DNA of 64,000 nt, taken from the NCBI RefSeq assembly GCF_000328475.2, contig NC_026487.1:310001-374000 (forward strand), written 5' to 3'. Below the pieces are notes generated by a model. That model had not been told where the DNA came from, made no database searches, and worked only from the letters and a program-made list of their open reading frames with translations. Shown here one piece after another: positions 27,553-35,558 of this stretch (position 1 is its first letter; each line of letters starts with the position of its first letter). A program made the translations under genes and the position numbers. This DNA is from Mycosarcoma maydis. Taxonomy: Eukaryota; Basidiomycota; Ustilaginomycetes; Ustilaginales.

Positions 27553-28644
27553 TCATACTGGCAAGTGTAACTTTCCCAAACTCTTCATCAAAACTTCCTC
27601 GGCTATTTCTCGGTCGGATAGCTTTTCGATTTCGATGTCCATGGCAATGCCCGGTATGATATTAGGATTACGGACCTTCAATTTAATGGGACGGCTGTTT
27701 GGATAATGCTGGTCGTAAAAGCGAAGACGTCCACGCTCCTGTAGAGCCTTGACCATCTGATCGCGAGTTGCCTTTGGACCAAAACGAGGGTAGCGCGTCA
27801 GTGATGTGTGTTCATTTCTAGCCTCGCGATTATCCTCGTCAAGTAGTATTGGCGCGCCGTACTTGACAGAAGCCAAAGCGTTTCCGTACTGCTGTGTCAT
27901 GGCGCCGTATCTGGTCAAGATTGAACTGAGTTGAATATCTTCGGCGTGGTCGGCGACTCTAGCTAGGGCTTGCAAACGTGGACGCACAAGCACTGGCCTT
28001 CGATCTTCCCGTATATGCCAGAATCCGCCGGTGGCACTGTTCAAGGCGGCCAACATGTGGCCGAGCGAGTCATAGCGCGGGGTGAGAATCGGAGTGGATC
28101 CGACATGCGGCAGATAGTCTATCTCGACTCGACCGGGCATTTGAGTCTTGATCTGAATGCCGAGCTTTGCTTTACGGAGAATGTGCACATTGGGGTTCAG
28201 ACTGTCGAACAACAGTACCGTTTCAGCCTTCCTCGCCTCTACCGGCTTCATCTGGATACGCCCTTGCCCATAAGTAACTTGCTGCACCGTGTTGGTGGCT
28301 GAATCTATGAGAAAGACAGACGGGTAATCTTTCAGGGCCTGTTCGACGACATAGACAGGAGTATCGAGATCAAAGATGGGCAGTCTTTCGTAGAAGGGAA
28401 CACTGTCAGGCACGTTGATGTTGATATTACCCGGAGCATTAGGGCTCAACTGTCTGATTCGGTCAGGGCTGAGCTGACTGAAATACGTGTCGACAGTAGG
28501 TTTCTGAGGAAAAGTGTAGAGCGGTTCTGAGTGAAGAGGTTTTCCGCTGGATGAGCTAGCTTCCTGGTCGTTTCGTGCGGCGATGCAACTGGTCGTGAAA
28601 CTAATGGCGGCTATGAGGAGCACTGCAAAGTTGAAATGTAGCAT
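27553..28644 (-). CDS. Secreted protein, cluster gene 10 (363 aa)
   Basis: Function unknown. Signal peptide at about 1-23 (core FAVLLIAAISFTTSCIA); the mature part lacks cysteine. Segment 1 at about 97-125: VYVVEQALKDY, PSVFLIDSATN, TVQQVTYGQG, preceded by VPFYERLPIFD. Segment 2 at about 297-326: MVKALQERGRLRFYDQHY then PIKLKVRN. It ends KSLGKLHLPV, nearly the same as gene 9 (KTFGRLHLPV). It is the most upstream gene of the cluster, and its promoter must fit in the 132 bp before the NTA1 stop codon unless it overlaps that gene. A CATAAAAGGT element lies about 90 bp before the ATG on the minus strand. Confidence 0.87.
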   Translation of the reverse strand: MLHFNFAVLLIAAISFTTSCIAARNDQEASSSSGKPLHSEPLYTFPQKPTVDTYFSQLSPDRIRQLSPNAPGNININVPDSVPFYERLPIFDLDTPVYVVEQALKDYPSVFLIDSATNTVQQVTYGQGRIQMKPVEARKAETVLLFDSLNPNVHILRKAKLGIQIKTQMPGRVEIDYLPHVGSTPILTPRYDSLGHMLAALNSATGGFWHIREDRRPVLVRPRLQALARVADHAEDIQLSSILTRYGAMTQQYGNALASVKYGAPILLDEDNREARNEHTSLTRYPRFGPKATRDQMVKALQERGRLRFYDQHYPNSRPIKLKVRNPNIIPGIAMDIEIEKLSDREIAEEVLMKSLGKLHLPV

Positions 28645-28728
28645 GCTTGAGGAATAAGTACGAGAGTATGGCGTCGAGTTGCTACAGGCGAATATGTAGA
28701 AATCGACGGTTTGCGACTAGGTTGTCAC

Positions 28729-28738
28729 CTTTTATGCA
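28729..28738 (-). promoter_or_regulatory. TATA-like element of cluster gene 10
   Basis: The minus strand reads GCATAAAAGG about 85-94 bp upstream of the ATG at 28644, similar to A/T-rich boxes before genes 3, 4 and 6. Confidence 0.4.
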
Positions 28739-28776
28739 TTTGCGGTCTTTGATGTTTTGAGGAAAAAGAATGGGTA

Positions 28777-30042
28777 TCAGACTGGCAAGGTCGCCACCAG
28801 GCAAGTCTGCTCCGTTGTGCCGAGACTTTGCAGCAAAAGAGGCCGCTCTCCGAGCTTCATTTCGAGCACGCAGGAAGAACCGGCGAACATAGAAGATGCT
28901 TCTGTTCCGGTCCGGTTATTGGCAATCAAGTACTTGACCTTGGGCCGGGGGGAAGAAAGAGATCCACTTTCGGCAGGAAGAGTCGCAGGGTGTTGCGTAT
29001 CAAAGAACGGAAGGCATCGCAGAGCCCAGTAGTTGATCGTAGAGAGGCTGGGCCCAGGTTTTGACAAAGGTTCCATGTGTCCGCTGCTTTTCACTTGTTC
29101 ATCTGTGGGTAGTAGCCACGCCATGGGCATGACCAGCATATCTATGTCTTTTTCGACGCAGAAAGAGGCGAGCTCGCAGCTTTTAAAGTCGGTGCGGAAG
29201 CGAAATGGATTGAGATCCATGCAGATGGCTATGCAGACATTGCCGAGCCCAGGCAAGTGAATTGCCTCGAATCCCTCACCTTCAGATGCCCATCCTTGGT
29301 CCGTTTCAAACAAAAAGTGCTTTCGGAAGACGTGCTTTAAAGAGCCATCAGGGGCTACGAGGGCAGCCGAGTTGAAGGCGTAGCTCTGTTCATGTCCGTC
29401 GGCCGGCGCTGGTATCGGCACCTTTGCGTCCTTCTCGGGATGCGGTCTAGCATCGAAAGGCGGTCCAATGAGGTCATCGACCGAGGCCGTAGTTTGGTTC
29501 GACAGGCGATGAGAGCCAAGCTCTGGAAACCCTATGACGACATAGCAATGAAGCTGTTGGGCTAGGTGGGCAGCTAATGTCAGACTGGGCTGTTTCGAGC
29601 AAGTTGAAGAAGATCGGCAAGCGGTGAGAAATGTCGGCACGGTCTGGTCCAGATAAACAGCTTCCGGAGGCTTGAAGAGACGAGCGTCCTCGAGATACGG
29701 ATCGATTTCATCTCTGCTTTTGAACACGTAGCCGGTAAGAGCGAGTTCCGGAAGCACCAGAAGGTTGATCGGACTTGACTTGTTCTCCGCGATGAGCTTG
29801 CTCGCGAGGGTAAGAACGGTTTCGGTGTTTCCGGCCACATCGGCGTGTCTGGAATCGAGCTGAATGCAGGCGATCCGTCTCTGGCCTTGATTCTGTACTT
29901 GCATGGTTGACATTCTGATGGACCCGAACTCTCCCCTTGAAATCGCTCCTTTGGATTGGGAGGCTTGACGGGCAGGAGACAAGGACTGAGGCAAAAAGGG
30001 CCAGCACCAGCGATCATTCAGCGTTGCTAGCCCTCGCGCCAT
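28777..30042 (-). CDS. NTA1: Nitrilase-family protein, likely N-terminal Asn/Gln amidase (Nta1)
   Basis: Nta1 deamidates N-terminal Asn and Gln of proteins to Asp and Glu, feeding them into the Arg/N-degron pathway. Carbon-nitrogen hydrolase motifs are complete: Glu in LLVLPELALTGY (about E99), Lys in FRKHFLFETD (about K241) and Cys in IAICMDLNPF (about C274), numbering from the ATG at 30042. LTGYVFKS and AICMDLNPFRF are typical of the Nta1 branch. The open frame extends to 30102, which is a TTG codon, so I start at 30042; an alternative ATG at 29913 sits just before the domain. The extra roughly 43 residues of the longer form are basic and Ser-rich and could act as a mitochondrial leader. 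It has no signal peptide and is not part of the secreted cluster, which it borders. A generic nitrilase with another substrate remains possible. Confidence 0.83.
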   Translation of the reverse strand: MARGLATLNDRWCWPFLPQSLSPARQASQSKGAISRGEFGSIRMSTMQVQNQGQRRIACIQLDSRHADVAGNTETVLTLASKLIAENKSSPINLLVLPELALTGYVFKSRDEIDPYLEDARLFKPPEAVYLDQTVPTFLTACRSSSTCSKQPSLTLAAHLAQQLHCYVVIGFPELGSHRLSNQTTASVDDLIGPPFDARPHPEKDAKVPIPAPADGHEQSYAFNSAALVAPDGSLKHVFRKHFLFETDQGWASEGEGFEAIHLPGLGNVCIAICMDLNPFRFRTDFKSCELASFCVEKDIDMLVMPMAWLLPTDEQVKSSGHMEPLSKPGPSLSTINYWALRCLPFFDTQHPATLPAESGSLSSPRPKVKYLIANNRTGTEASSMFAGSSCVLEMKLGERPLLLQSLGTTEQTCLVATLPV

Positions 30043-30382
30043 TGGCACTCGCAGCAGGCGAGGGATATTGACGGTGAGCTGCTCGCAGCGGTAGCCCAGC
30101 AATCGTCGGTAAGTTGAATGGAGGGACGATAGCTACGGCAAGCTGTTGCCTGTATAACATACTCGTGACTGTAGCTAATTCGTGATTCATGCTGCACGTG
30201 CTCATGTGGCTGCACTCTGGCGTGTGTATGCCGCTGTGCACGCGTTTTGTTGCGGGCTGTGGCTGCATGCACTCACGACTCACTCGTGACTCGTGACTGG
30301 CTGCGAGGTGGACTCCCCAAGCTGTTGTTTCAAAAGGCGTAACAATTTAAAACTGTCGCACGGTCCCACGCACGACGTGTCC

Positions 30383-30475
30383 ATTCGTGATTCACGATTC
30401 ACGAGATTCACGATTCACGATTCACGATTCACGATTCACGATTCACGATTCACGATTCACGATTCACGAGATTCA
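30383..30475. repeat. Tandem TTCACGA heptamer array (about 11-12 units)
   Basis: Starts with one inverted unit (ATTCGTGATT), then mostly perfect head-to-tail TTCACGA units broken by two GAG interruptions (near 30413 and 30468). Confidence 0.97.
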
Positions 30476-30719
30476 ACTCTCGCGACTACTCGAGACCGTG
30501 ACTTGGGAAGCCAAGCACGAGCCAGTGCGGAGACGCGCATTCCTAAGCCTTATTTTTGTCCACTGGGGCACGCAAAAGCACAATCACGAATTCACGATTG
30601 TGAGCACGAAGCACGAGAAAATGGGCAAGCGCGCCTGACTCTGTAATTGATCTAAGTTTTATGGCCTACTCGCAGCGCAACAGCAACTGAGTCTGTAGTC
30701 ACACAAGTCACAGTCACAG

Positions 30720-30757
30720 TCGTGAGTCGTGAGTCGTGAGTCGTGAGTCGTGAGTCT
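30720..30757. repeat. Tandem TCGTGAG heptamer array (about 5 units)
   Basis: Perfect CGTGAGT repeats. This is the G variant of the same heptamer, in the opposite orientation to the array at 30383. Confidence 0.95.
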
Positions 30758-30954
30758 CGGAAATCAAACACAACCCTAAGCTTGCTGCACGCTGTCACTT
30801 ACGACTTGCGCGCACGCATCAATCGCATAGCCTCATCTACTTTGACTGGTTGCACTCGACACACCATCCCACTTTCTGAGCCTTCTCTTCTGCTAGATAG
30901 CAACCACCTCAGGAAGACACGATTGGGCAGGATATACGCTATACGCTTTCGAGC

Positions 30955-31737
30955 ATGGTTTCATCACAAGAACTCGAGACGGCCATCAGGCAAAAAGTGC
31001 AAGACGTCTCGACTCTGGTCGTTTCCGACGTATCGGGCGGCTGCGGGCAAGCTTACGATGTAGTGATTGTCTCTGATGCTTTTTCCGGACTCAACACTCT
31101 GAAACGTCATCGAATGGTCAACGAACTGCTCAAGGATGAGATTGCGCAGCTGCACGCCTTCTCCCAAAAAACCTACACCGTGGCTCAATACGCACAAATG
31201 TCGTCTTCTTCCAACAACGCCTCTGACGCACCTGCTCCTTCGAGCACAAAACCTTCGACTGCGGATCTGCAAGCACCTGCACCGATCACCTCCATGCGCC
31301 CATCTCACAACCGCACCGCTTCTGGTGTCTCGATTCCCGAACTGACGTTGACGACCGACGACGAAACGCTTTCGGGTCTCTCGGCTGGGAACGCTGGAAA
31401 ACCTTTGGGCGCAGGTGCTCAACCGGGCGGATCCACGCAATACCCCGGAACAGCTGTTCCACCACCGCTCAGCCCGAGCATCTCGCGTCTTCACGAAAAT
31501 CGCATCAGATCCACCGAATTCTGGACTGGCCTTAGGAGCTATCTGGAATTGCAATTCTCAGGTCCTAATGTCGAAGCTGGTGCTGCCAGTCCAGGTCCAT
31601 CCAGCAGAAGTCCCGGTGATGCAGAGATTGAACGCATCTTTGAAGACTTTTTCTTGAGCCAGAAGCACCATTTGACCGCTAGCGACGTGGCCAAAGTCAG
31701 AGACGCTACAGGTATGTTTGGTATGGCCGGCGTCTAA
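30955..31737 (+). CDS. FRA2: BolA-family protein (Fra2/Bol2-like) with a long C-terminal extension
   Basis: BolA2-type proteins pair with monothiol glutaredoxins to carry a [2Fe-2S] cluster and signal iron status in the cytosol and nucleus. Residues 1-80 form a complete BolA domain: SGGCGQAYDVVIVSDAFSG, TLKRHRMVNELLKDEI, LHAFSQKTYT. Candidate cluster ligands are C30 in the GGCG loop and H67 in LHAFS; H52 is in the RHR motif. BolA2 proteins normally end about here. This one continues for about 180 residues: a Ser/Ala/Pro-rich linker, ELTLTTDDETL, then a more ordered end with STEFWTGLRSYLELQFSG and IERIFEDFFLSQKHHLTASD. The frame stays open without an obvious intron. The ATG at 30955 begins immediately before the domain. 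The Fra2 assignment is by domain similarity; BOLA1/3-type is less likely because of the GGCG loop. Confidence 0.85.
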   Translation: MVSSQELETAIRQKVQDVSTLVVSDVSGGCGQAYDVVIVSDAFSGLNTLKRHRMVNELLKDEIAQLHAFSQKTYTVAQYAQMSSSSNNASDAPAPSSTKPSTADLQAPAPITSMRPSHNRTASGVSIPELTLTTDDETLSGLSAGNAGKPLGAGAQPGGSTQYPGTAVPPPLSPSISRLHENRIRSTEFWTGLRSYLELQFSGPNVEAGAASPGPSSRSPGDAEIERIFEDFFLSQKHHLTASDVAKVRDATGMFGMAGV

Positions 31738-32057
31738 GCCAAGCATGCGTTTAGATGTGTCTCGATGGCATTCATGATTGGTAATTCACGTTGGATTGAA
31801 CGCCTACAGTAACTTACTGTTCGCATCGTGATCCGCACGATCATTTGTTTGATTTTGGCGTTGCGTTCTGGACCCGTCGGCAGTCTGAGATGATCGCCAA
31901 TGTGTGCACAATCGAGTCCTGGTTCACACCTCATAGCTGTGTGGTATGGTTTTCGGCGGTCGTGATTGGTACCAGTACATGAAGAGACGCTCTGCTTTGC
32001 AGGCCCTGAAAAGTAAACGACCTCTCTCCTCTCCCTATTTCCTCGTCGAGATTCTGC
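31738..32057. other. Convergent 3' region between the BolA gene and FBH1
   Basis: 320 bp, A/T-richer, no gene recognised. Confidence 0.5.
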
Positions 32058-35000
32058 TTACATGTCATCGAACCAGCCATAGACAGTCCTCTTGTACTCG
32101 TGATGCATGATAGCCCACTTCATAGACCGATGATCTGCCCGCAAGAATGGATGTTTTGAGGGATCCAGCTTAAAGCTTGTAGGTGGCACCGCTGCTATAG
32201 CCTTTCGTTTTTCTACCACTGCTGCTGTCGAGTCGGCTTCCGGTTTGGGAGCGTGTGGACGCTGCCGTGTAATTTTAGGCGCCGTCGCGACGAAAAGCGC
32301 TAGATCCGGATCCGCGAGGCACTCCACATGAATCGCAGAGGCGGGATCGGAAAGGCATCCGGTGCATCCGAGACTATGTGTCAACGGCGCTGGATCTCTC
32401 CACGAAACTGCGGATGTTGAGACCTTGTTTGTGGAAGCGCTCGTCTTTTCAGCTGCAGCAGCACCGTTCTGTGACGAACCGGCGTAATCGTTGCATCGAG
32501 GGTTCAAAAAGTCGAAGCAGGCGACTCGATATTCCTTGACCACAAACGGATGCTTGGATGCACGGCAGTGGGGACACAGCCCCATCTTACCCATGGTTGT
32601 GTTGCTGTTGCTCGTGAGGAGCCTGTAACGGTACAAGCCGCGCATCGCAGCTACCCACTGAAGTACCACTCTCGAAACGACGAGCTTTCGCTTGGCTCGT
32701 GTCAAGGCTACGTAGAGATGATTCAGCTCGTCCTGATGCCAGTAGCTTTCCACTTCAACCCTTTGCGACTTTTCGGCTCCAAAGACCGGTCGAAAGTCGT
32801 CCTCGACACAAACATAATCCCACTCGAGACCTTTTGCCTGATGCACAGTGGTCAGAATCACAGTGGCGTCCTGCTCGGTGTCTGCAAAGCGCATTTCCAG
32901 CTGCGCCACCTGCTCGAGAAAGTCGGAGCTCGCCAAGAGGCCGCCGAGGGCTACGGCCAGACTCAGCTTGCTCTCGCCGGAACCTTCTGCTTCGACGCGT
33001 TGCACGAGGTCCTTCCAGCTGGCAAAATCGCGCAGCAGCGAGTTACGCGACATGGATCTCGAATCATTGTGATAAAGGATGTGGGCATCGCGAAGCAGCG
33101 TGACAATGGCTTCCGGCTGCAGCGCCTGACTCGTTTTCAGAAACAACTTGTGTGGTTGCGGAAGTGAAGCCGACAATGCCAAAGCGGTCAGGCACAGCTT
33201 CCGATTGGAACGAAAAATACGTGTGTGGCGGATCAATTCGTCGCTGTGACCGATGCTTCCAACCAATCCCGCCTGCAGAGCTACAGCCCGTCGTCCCTCG
33301 TCCATCTGATCTGGGAGAACATTGGCTAGGGCGGGTGTCGGCTGCATCTCTGTTGATACTTCATTCGGATCGCCGATCCGCTGCTGTGTGGGCTGCCTTG
33401 ATTCTGCCGCAGGTGTTGGTGGCACAAGTTGATGGCGGAAGACGTTGGCATCAGCATAAACGCGATCCGCCATTCCCAGTGCACCAGTAAGCACTGGCCT
33501 GGCTGACGATCTTTCCCAAGGAGCTGGTTTGCGGAGGCCGAGCATTTCGGTCGCAATTTTGGCAATCGCATTTCCAAACCGGAAACTCTTGGTGAGCTGG
33601 AAGCGGGCCGTAGACGGGTAGAGACGCTCGTCAAAGGCCTTGGCGGTGCCGCCGCGGAAACCGTAGATCTTTTGGAATATGTCACCGACAATGAGAATGC
33701 CGCAGTGCTTCTTTGCTCTGAGCAGGATGGAGACCTGCGCTGCGGACAAGTCCTGTGCCTCATCGAGCAAAAGGACGTCAAACGCCTTGAAAAAGTTCTC
33801 GGAATGGTGAGGAGGCTGCAGCTGGAGCAGCTTGACGTAGGCATCGTGTGGGCATTTGACTGACTTGCCGTTGCGATCTGGGGCGCCTTGTCGAATGGAA
33901 TCCCACAGCTCTTGCGCGCACCTCGCAACCGCTCGCACCTTGAGATCAGTGTCGGTGGTGACCTTGTTGGGAACGTGGCGATCGGGAATGACGGTGGCAT
34001 CGTCCGAGTAGAAGAAGCGCTGAAGAGTGGTAAGCACATAAGTGGCAACAGCAGTCGGGGTTAGGCGGTGGTCGCGTCCGCTCTGTGTCGACATGGCTTG
34101 CGCACGCACCAGCTGGCCCTCTGGAAGCGACTCGCCAAGGAGACGCACCACATCGCGTGCTCGTAGATCGCCAATCTCCTGGCCAGCCGTACGCACAACT
34201 TGACAGAGAGCCACCGAGTGCATGGTACGGCATTGGACGTTGCTGGGAAAGCGACGCCGCGCCTCCTCGGCTGCAGCTTTGTTAAAGGCGATGTATAGGA
34301 AGCGCTTGTGTGGGCGTCGCTGGGAATATGCGAGAAGCGATCTTGTCTTGCCCGTGCCTGCAAAGGCCTGTACCTTGACGAGCTCGCCAGGACGCACGTC
34401 TCGGCAGACGAATCTATGCTGCTCGTGGGTGAGTTGGAAGGCGAGGTCGGCGCCTGGGGCAGGCAAAGTTCGATCGGGTTGGTAAAAGGTGGTCACGGCA
34501 ATGAAGCAATCGTAGTCCAAGATGCGGACGGATTGGAGGGATGGCAGATTCTGTGAGAAGGCACGAGAGACGCGGACGACGGCGAGATAAAGACGTACGC
34601 TACAAAGTACCTCGATTGCGACGGCATTGTCGACGTCAGCAAAGATATTTTCTGCCGTGACACGACCGACGACAAAATCACGGCACCATTTGCGTATGGC
34701 AGGAAAGCAAGCGTGTTCGTGCCAGAGTCTTGTAAGGCATGGAACGAGTTCGAGAAGGTCAAGAGGGGCCGCCTTGAGCTGCAAGGTGCTTACGAGATCT
34801 GTATAAGCCTGCAAGAAATCCTGTTCGATGCGCGCCTGGTCTGGCGTTGTCGCTGTGGCCGCTTGTCCGAGGTTAGCGCTGCCGTCGGTGCTAGACGATT
34901 GAGAGCTGCCCTGGTTCGGGGTTTTATGCGGGTCGTCTTGGTGGTGATCGTGATTGCTGTCGATCTCGGAGCTATCAAAGAGAGACTCTTCCTCGAGCGC

Positions 35001-35558
35001 TATGACTTGGTCGTAGAGGCGTTGACGATGCAGAAAAGAGGCCAGAAGCTTGCGCCATGGACAGAACGACTTGGAATGGATAAGAGGACGCAGACGTTTG
35101 TCGGCTCGGCAGAGGGTCTGGATGTCGCGAAATGATAGGAGATGCAGAATCATGAAGACTACCTCGCGGGGTAGCCATTCGAGTACAGTGCGACGCGTTG
35201 GACCGTTGAGATCGGCATGCTGGTACGACTTGTGTCTGCGCCACGAGGTCTGTGAGAGTTTGGGCTGTAGTCGGGCCGCAATGCTATCGTCGTTGGAAGA
35301 GGCGACTTTTTTATTGAACGACCTGTTGGCGAAGGTGGTTACGCCGGTGTTAGATGGGGATGCGACAGCGCTGGCAGTACCAGTTAAAGCCTGTGGCTGC
35401 GCAAAACAGGAGGAAGATGGTGGCTGACGTCGCTTTGCGGGAATGTTGGAGGGAGCATCGAAGGGGCTGTTCGATGAGTCTGCTGCAGACCGCTGTTGAT
35501 GCGAAGTATTGCGACGCTGCGTGTGAAGCAGAGAAGTATAGTGGGTGATTGGTTGCAT
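32058..35558 (-). CDS. FBH1: F-box DNA helicase Fbh1 (UvrD/Rep superfamily 1)
   Basis: Fbh1 is a 3'-5' DNA helicase and SCF ubiquitin-ligase subunit that restrains Rad51 recombination at damaged forks. The open frame reaches 35600 at a GTG; the first ATG is 35558, giving 1166 aa. An F-box lies at about 125-170 (LEWLPREVVFMILHLLSFRDIQ). Helicase motifs: Walker A AFAGTGKT (about 398-405), motif Ia YIAFNKAAAEEA, TMHSVA, Walker B LLLDEAQD (about 597-603), motif III VGDIFQKIYGFRGG, motif IV LTKSFRFG, motif V TVHQAKGLEWDYV, and motif VI LYVALTRAKRKL. The C-terminus has a Cys-rich zinc-binding-like segment (CPHC...C...C, LGCTGC) as in Fbh1. All catalytic motifs appear intact. The N-terminal roughly 120 residues are low-complexity. 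F-box plus UvrD is unique to Fbh1, so the call is firm. Confidence 0.95.
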   Translation of the reverse strand: MQPITHYTSLLHTQRRNTSHQQRSAADSSNSPFDAPSNIPAKRRQPPSSSCFAQPQALTGTASAVASPSNTGVTTFANRSFNKKVASSNDDSIAARLQPKLSQTSWRRHKSYQHADLNGPTRRTVLEWLPREVVFMILHLLSFRDIQTLCRADKRLRPLIHSKSFCPWRKLLASFLHRQRLYDQVIALEEESLFDSSEIDSNHDHHQDDPHKTPNQGSSQSSSTDGSANLGQAATATTPDQARIEQDFLQAYTDLVSTLQLKAAPLDLLELVPCLTRLWHEHACFPAIRKWCRDFVVGRVTAENIFADVDNAVAIEVLCSVRLYLAVVRVSRAFSQNLPSLQSVRILDYDCFIAVTTFYQPDRTLPAPGADLAFQLTHEQHRFVCRDVRPGELVKVQAFAGTGKTRSLLAYSQRRPHKRFLYIAFNKAAAEEARRRFPSNVQCRTMHSVALCQVVRTAGQEIGDLRARDVVRLLGESLPEGQLVRAQAMSTQSGRDHRLTPTAVATYVLTTLQRFFYSDDATVIPDRHVPNKVTTDTDLKVRAVARCAQELWDSIRQGAPDRNGKSVKCPHDAYVKLLQLQPPHHSENFFKAFDVLLLDEAQDLSAAQVSILLRAKKHCGILIVGDIFQKIYGFRGGTAKAFDERLYPSTARFQLTKSFRFGNAIAKIATEMLGLRKPAPWERSSARPVLTGALGMADRVYADANVFRHQLVPPTPAAESRQPTQQRIGDPNEVSTEMQPTPALANVLPDQMDEGRRAVALQAGLVGSIGHSDELIRHTRIFRSNRKLCLTALALSASLPQPHKLFLKTSQALQPEAIVTLLRDAHILYHNDSRSMSRNSLLRDFASWKDLVQRVEAEGSGESKLSLAVALGGLLASSDFLEQVAQLEMRFADTEQDATVILTTVHQAKGLEWDYVCVEDDFRPVFGAEKSQRVEVESYWHQDELNHLYVALTRAKRKLVVSRVVLQWVAAMRGLYRYRLLTSNSNTTMGKMGLCPHCRASKHPFVVKEYRVACFDFLNPRCNDYAGSSQNGAAAAEKTSASTNKVSTSAVSWRDPAPLTHSLGCTGCLSDPASAIHVECLADPDLALFVATAPKITRQRPHAPKPEADSTAAVVEKRKAIAAVPPTSFKLDPSKHPFLRADHRSMKWAIMHHEYKRTVYGWFDDM

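Larger units (their letters stand above)
30043..30954. promoter_or_regulatory. Divergent promoter region of NTA1 and the BolA gene, rich in heptamers
   Basis: 912 bp with the clearest heptamer arrays in the window (30383-30475 and 30720-30757) plus scattered copies. No coding gene is recognised; open frames across the array encode repeats of translated heptamer only. Confidence 0.65.

Noticed and set aside
30383..30475. CRISPR-like or telomere-like array
   Set aside because: Uniform 7-bp units without spacers, dispersed genome-wide, in a eukaryote; not a CRISPR array, and not a TTAGGG-type telomere repeat.
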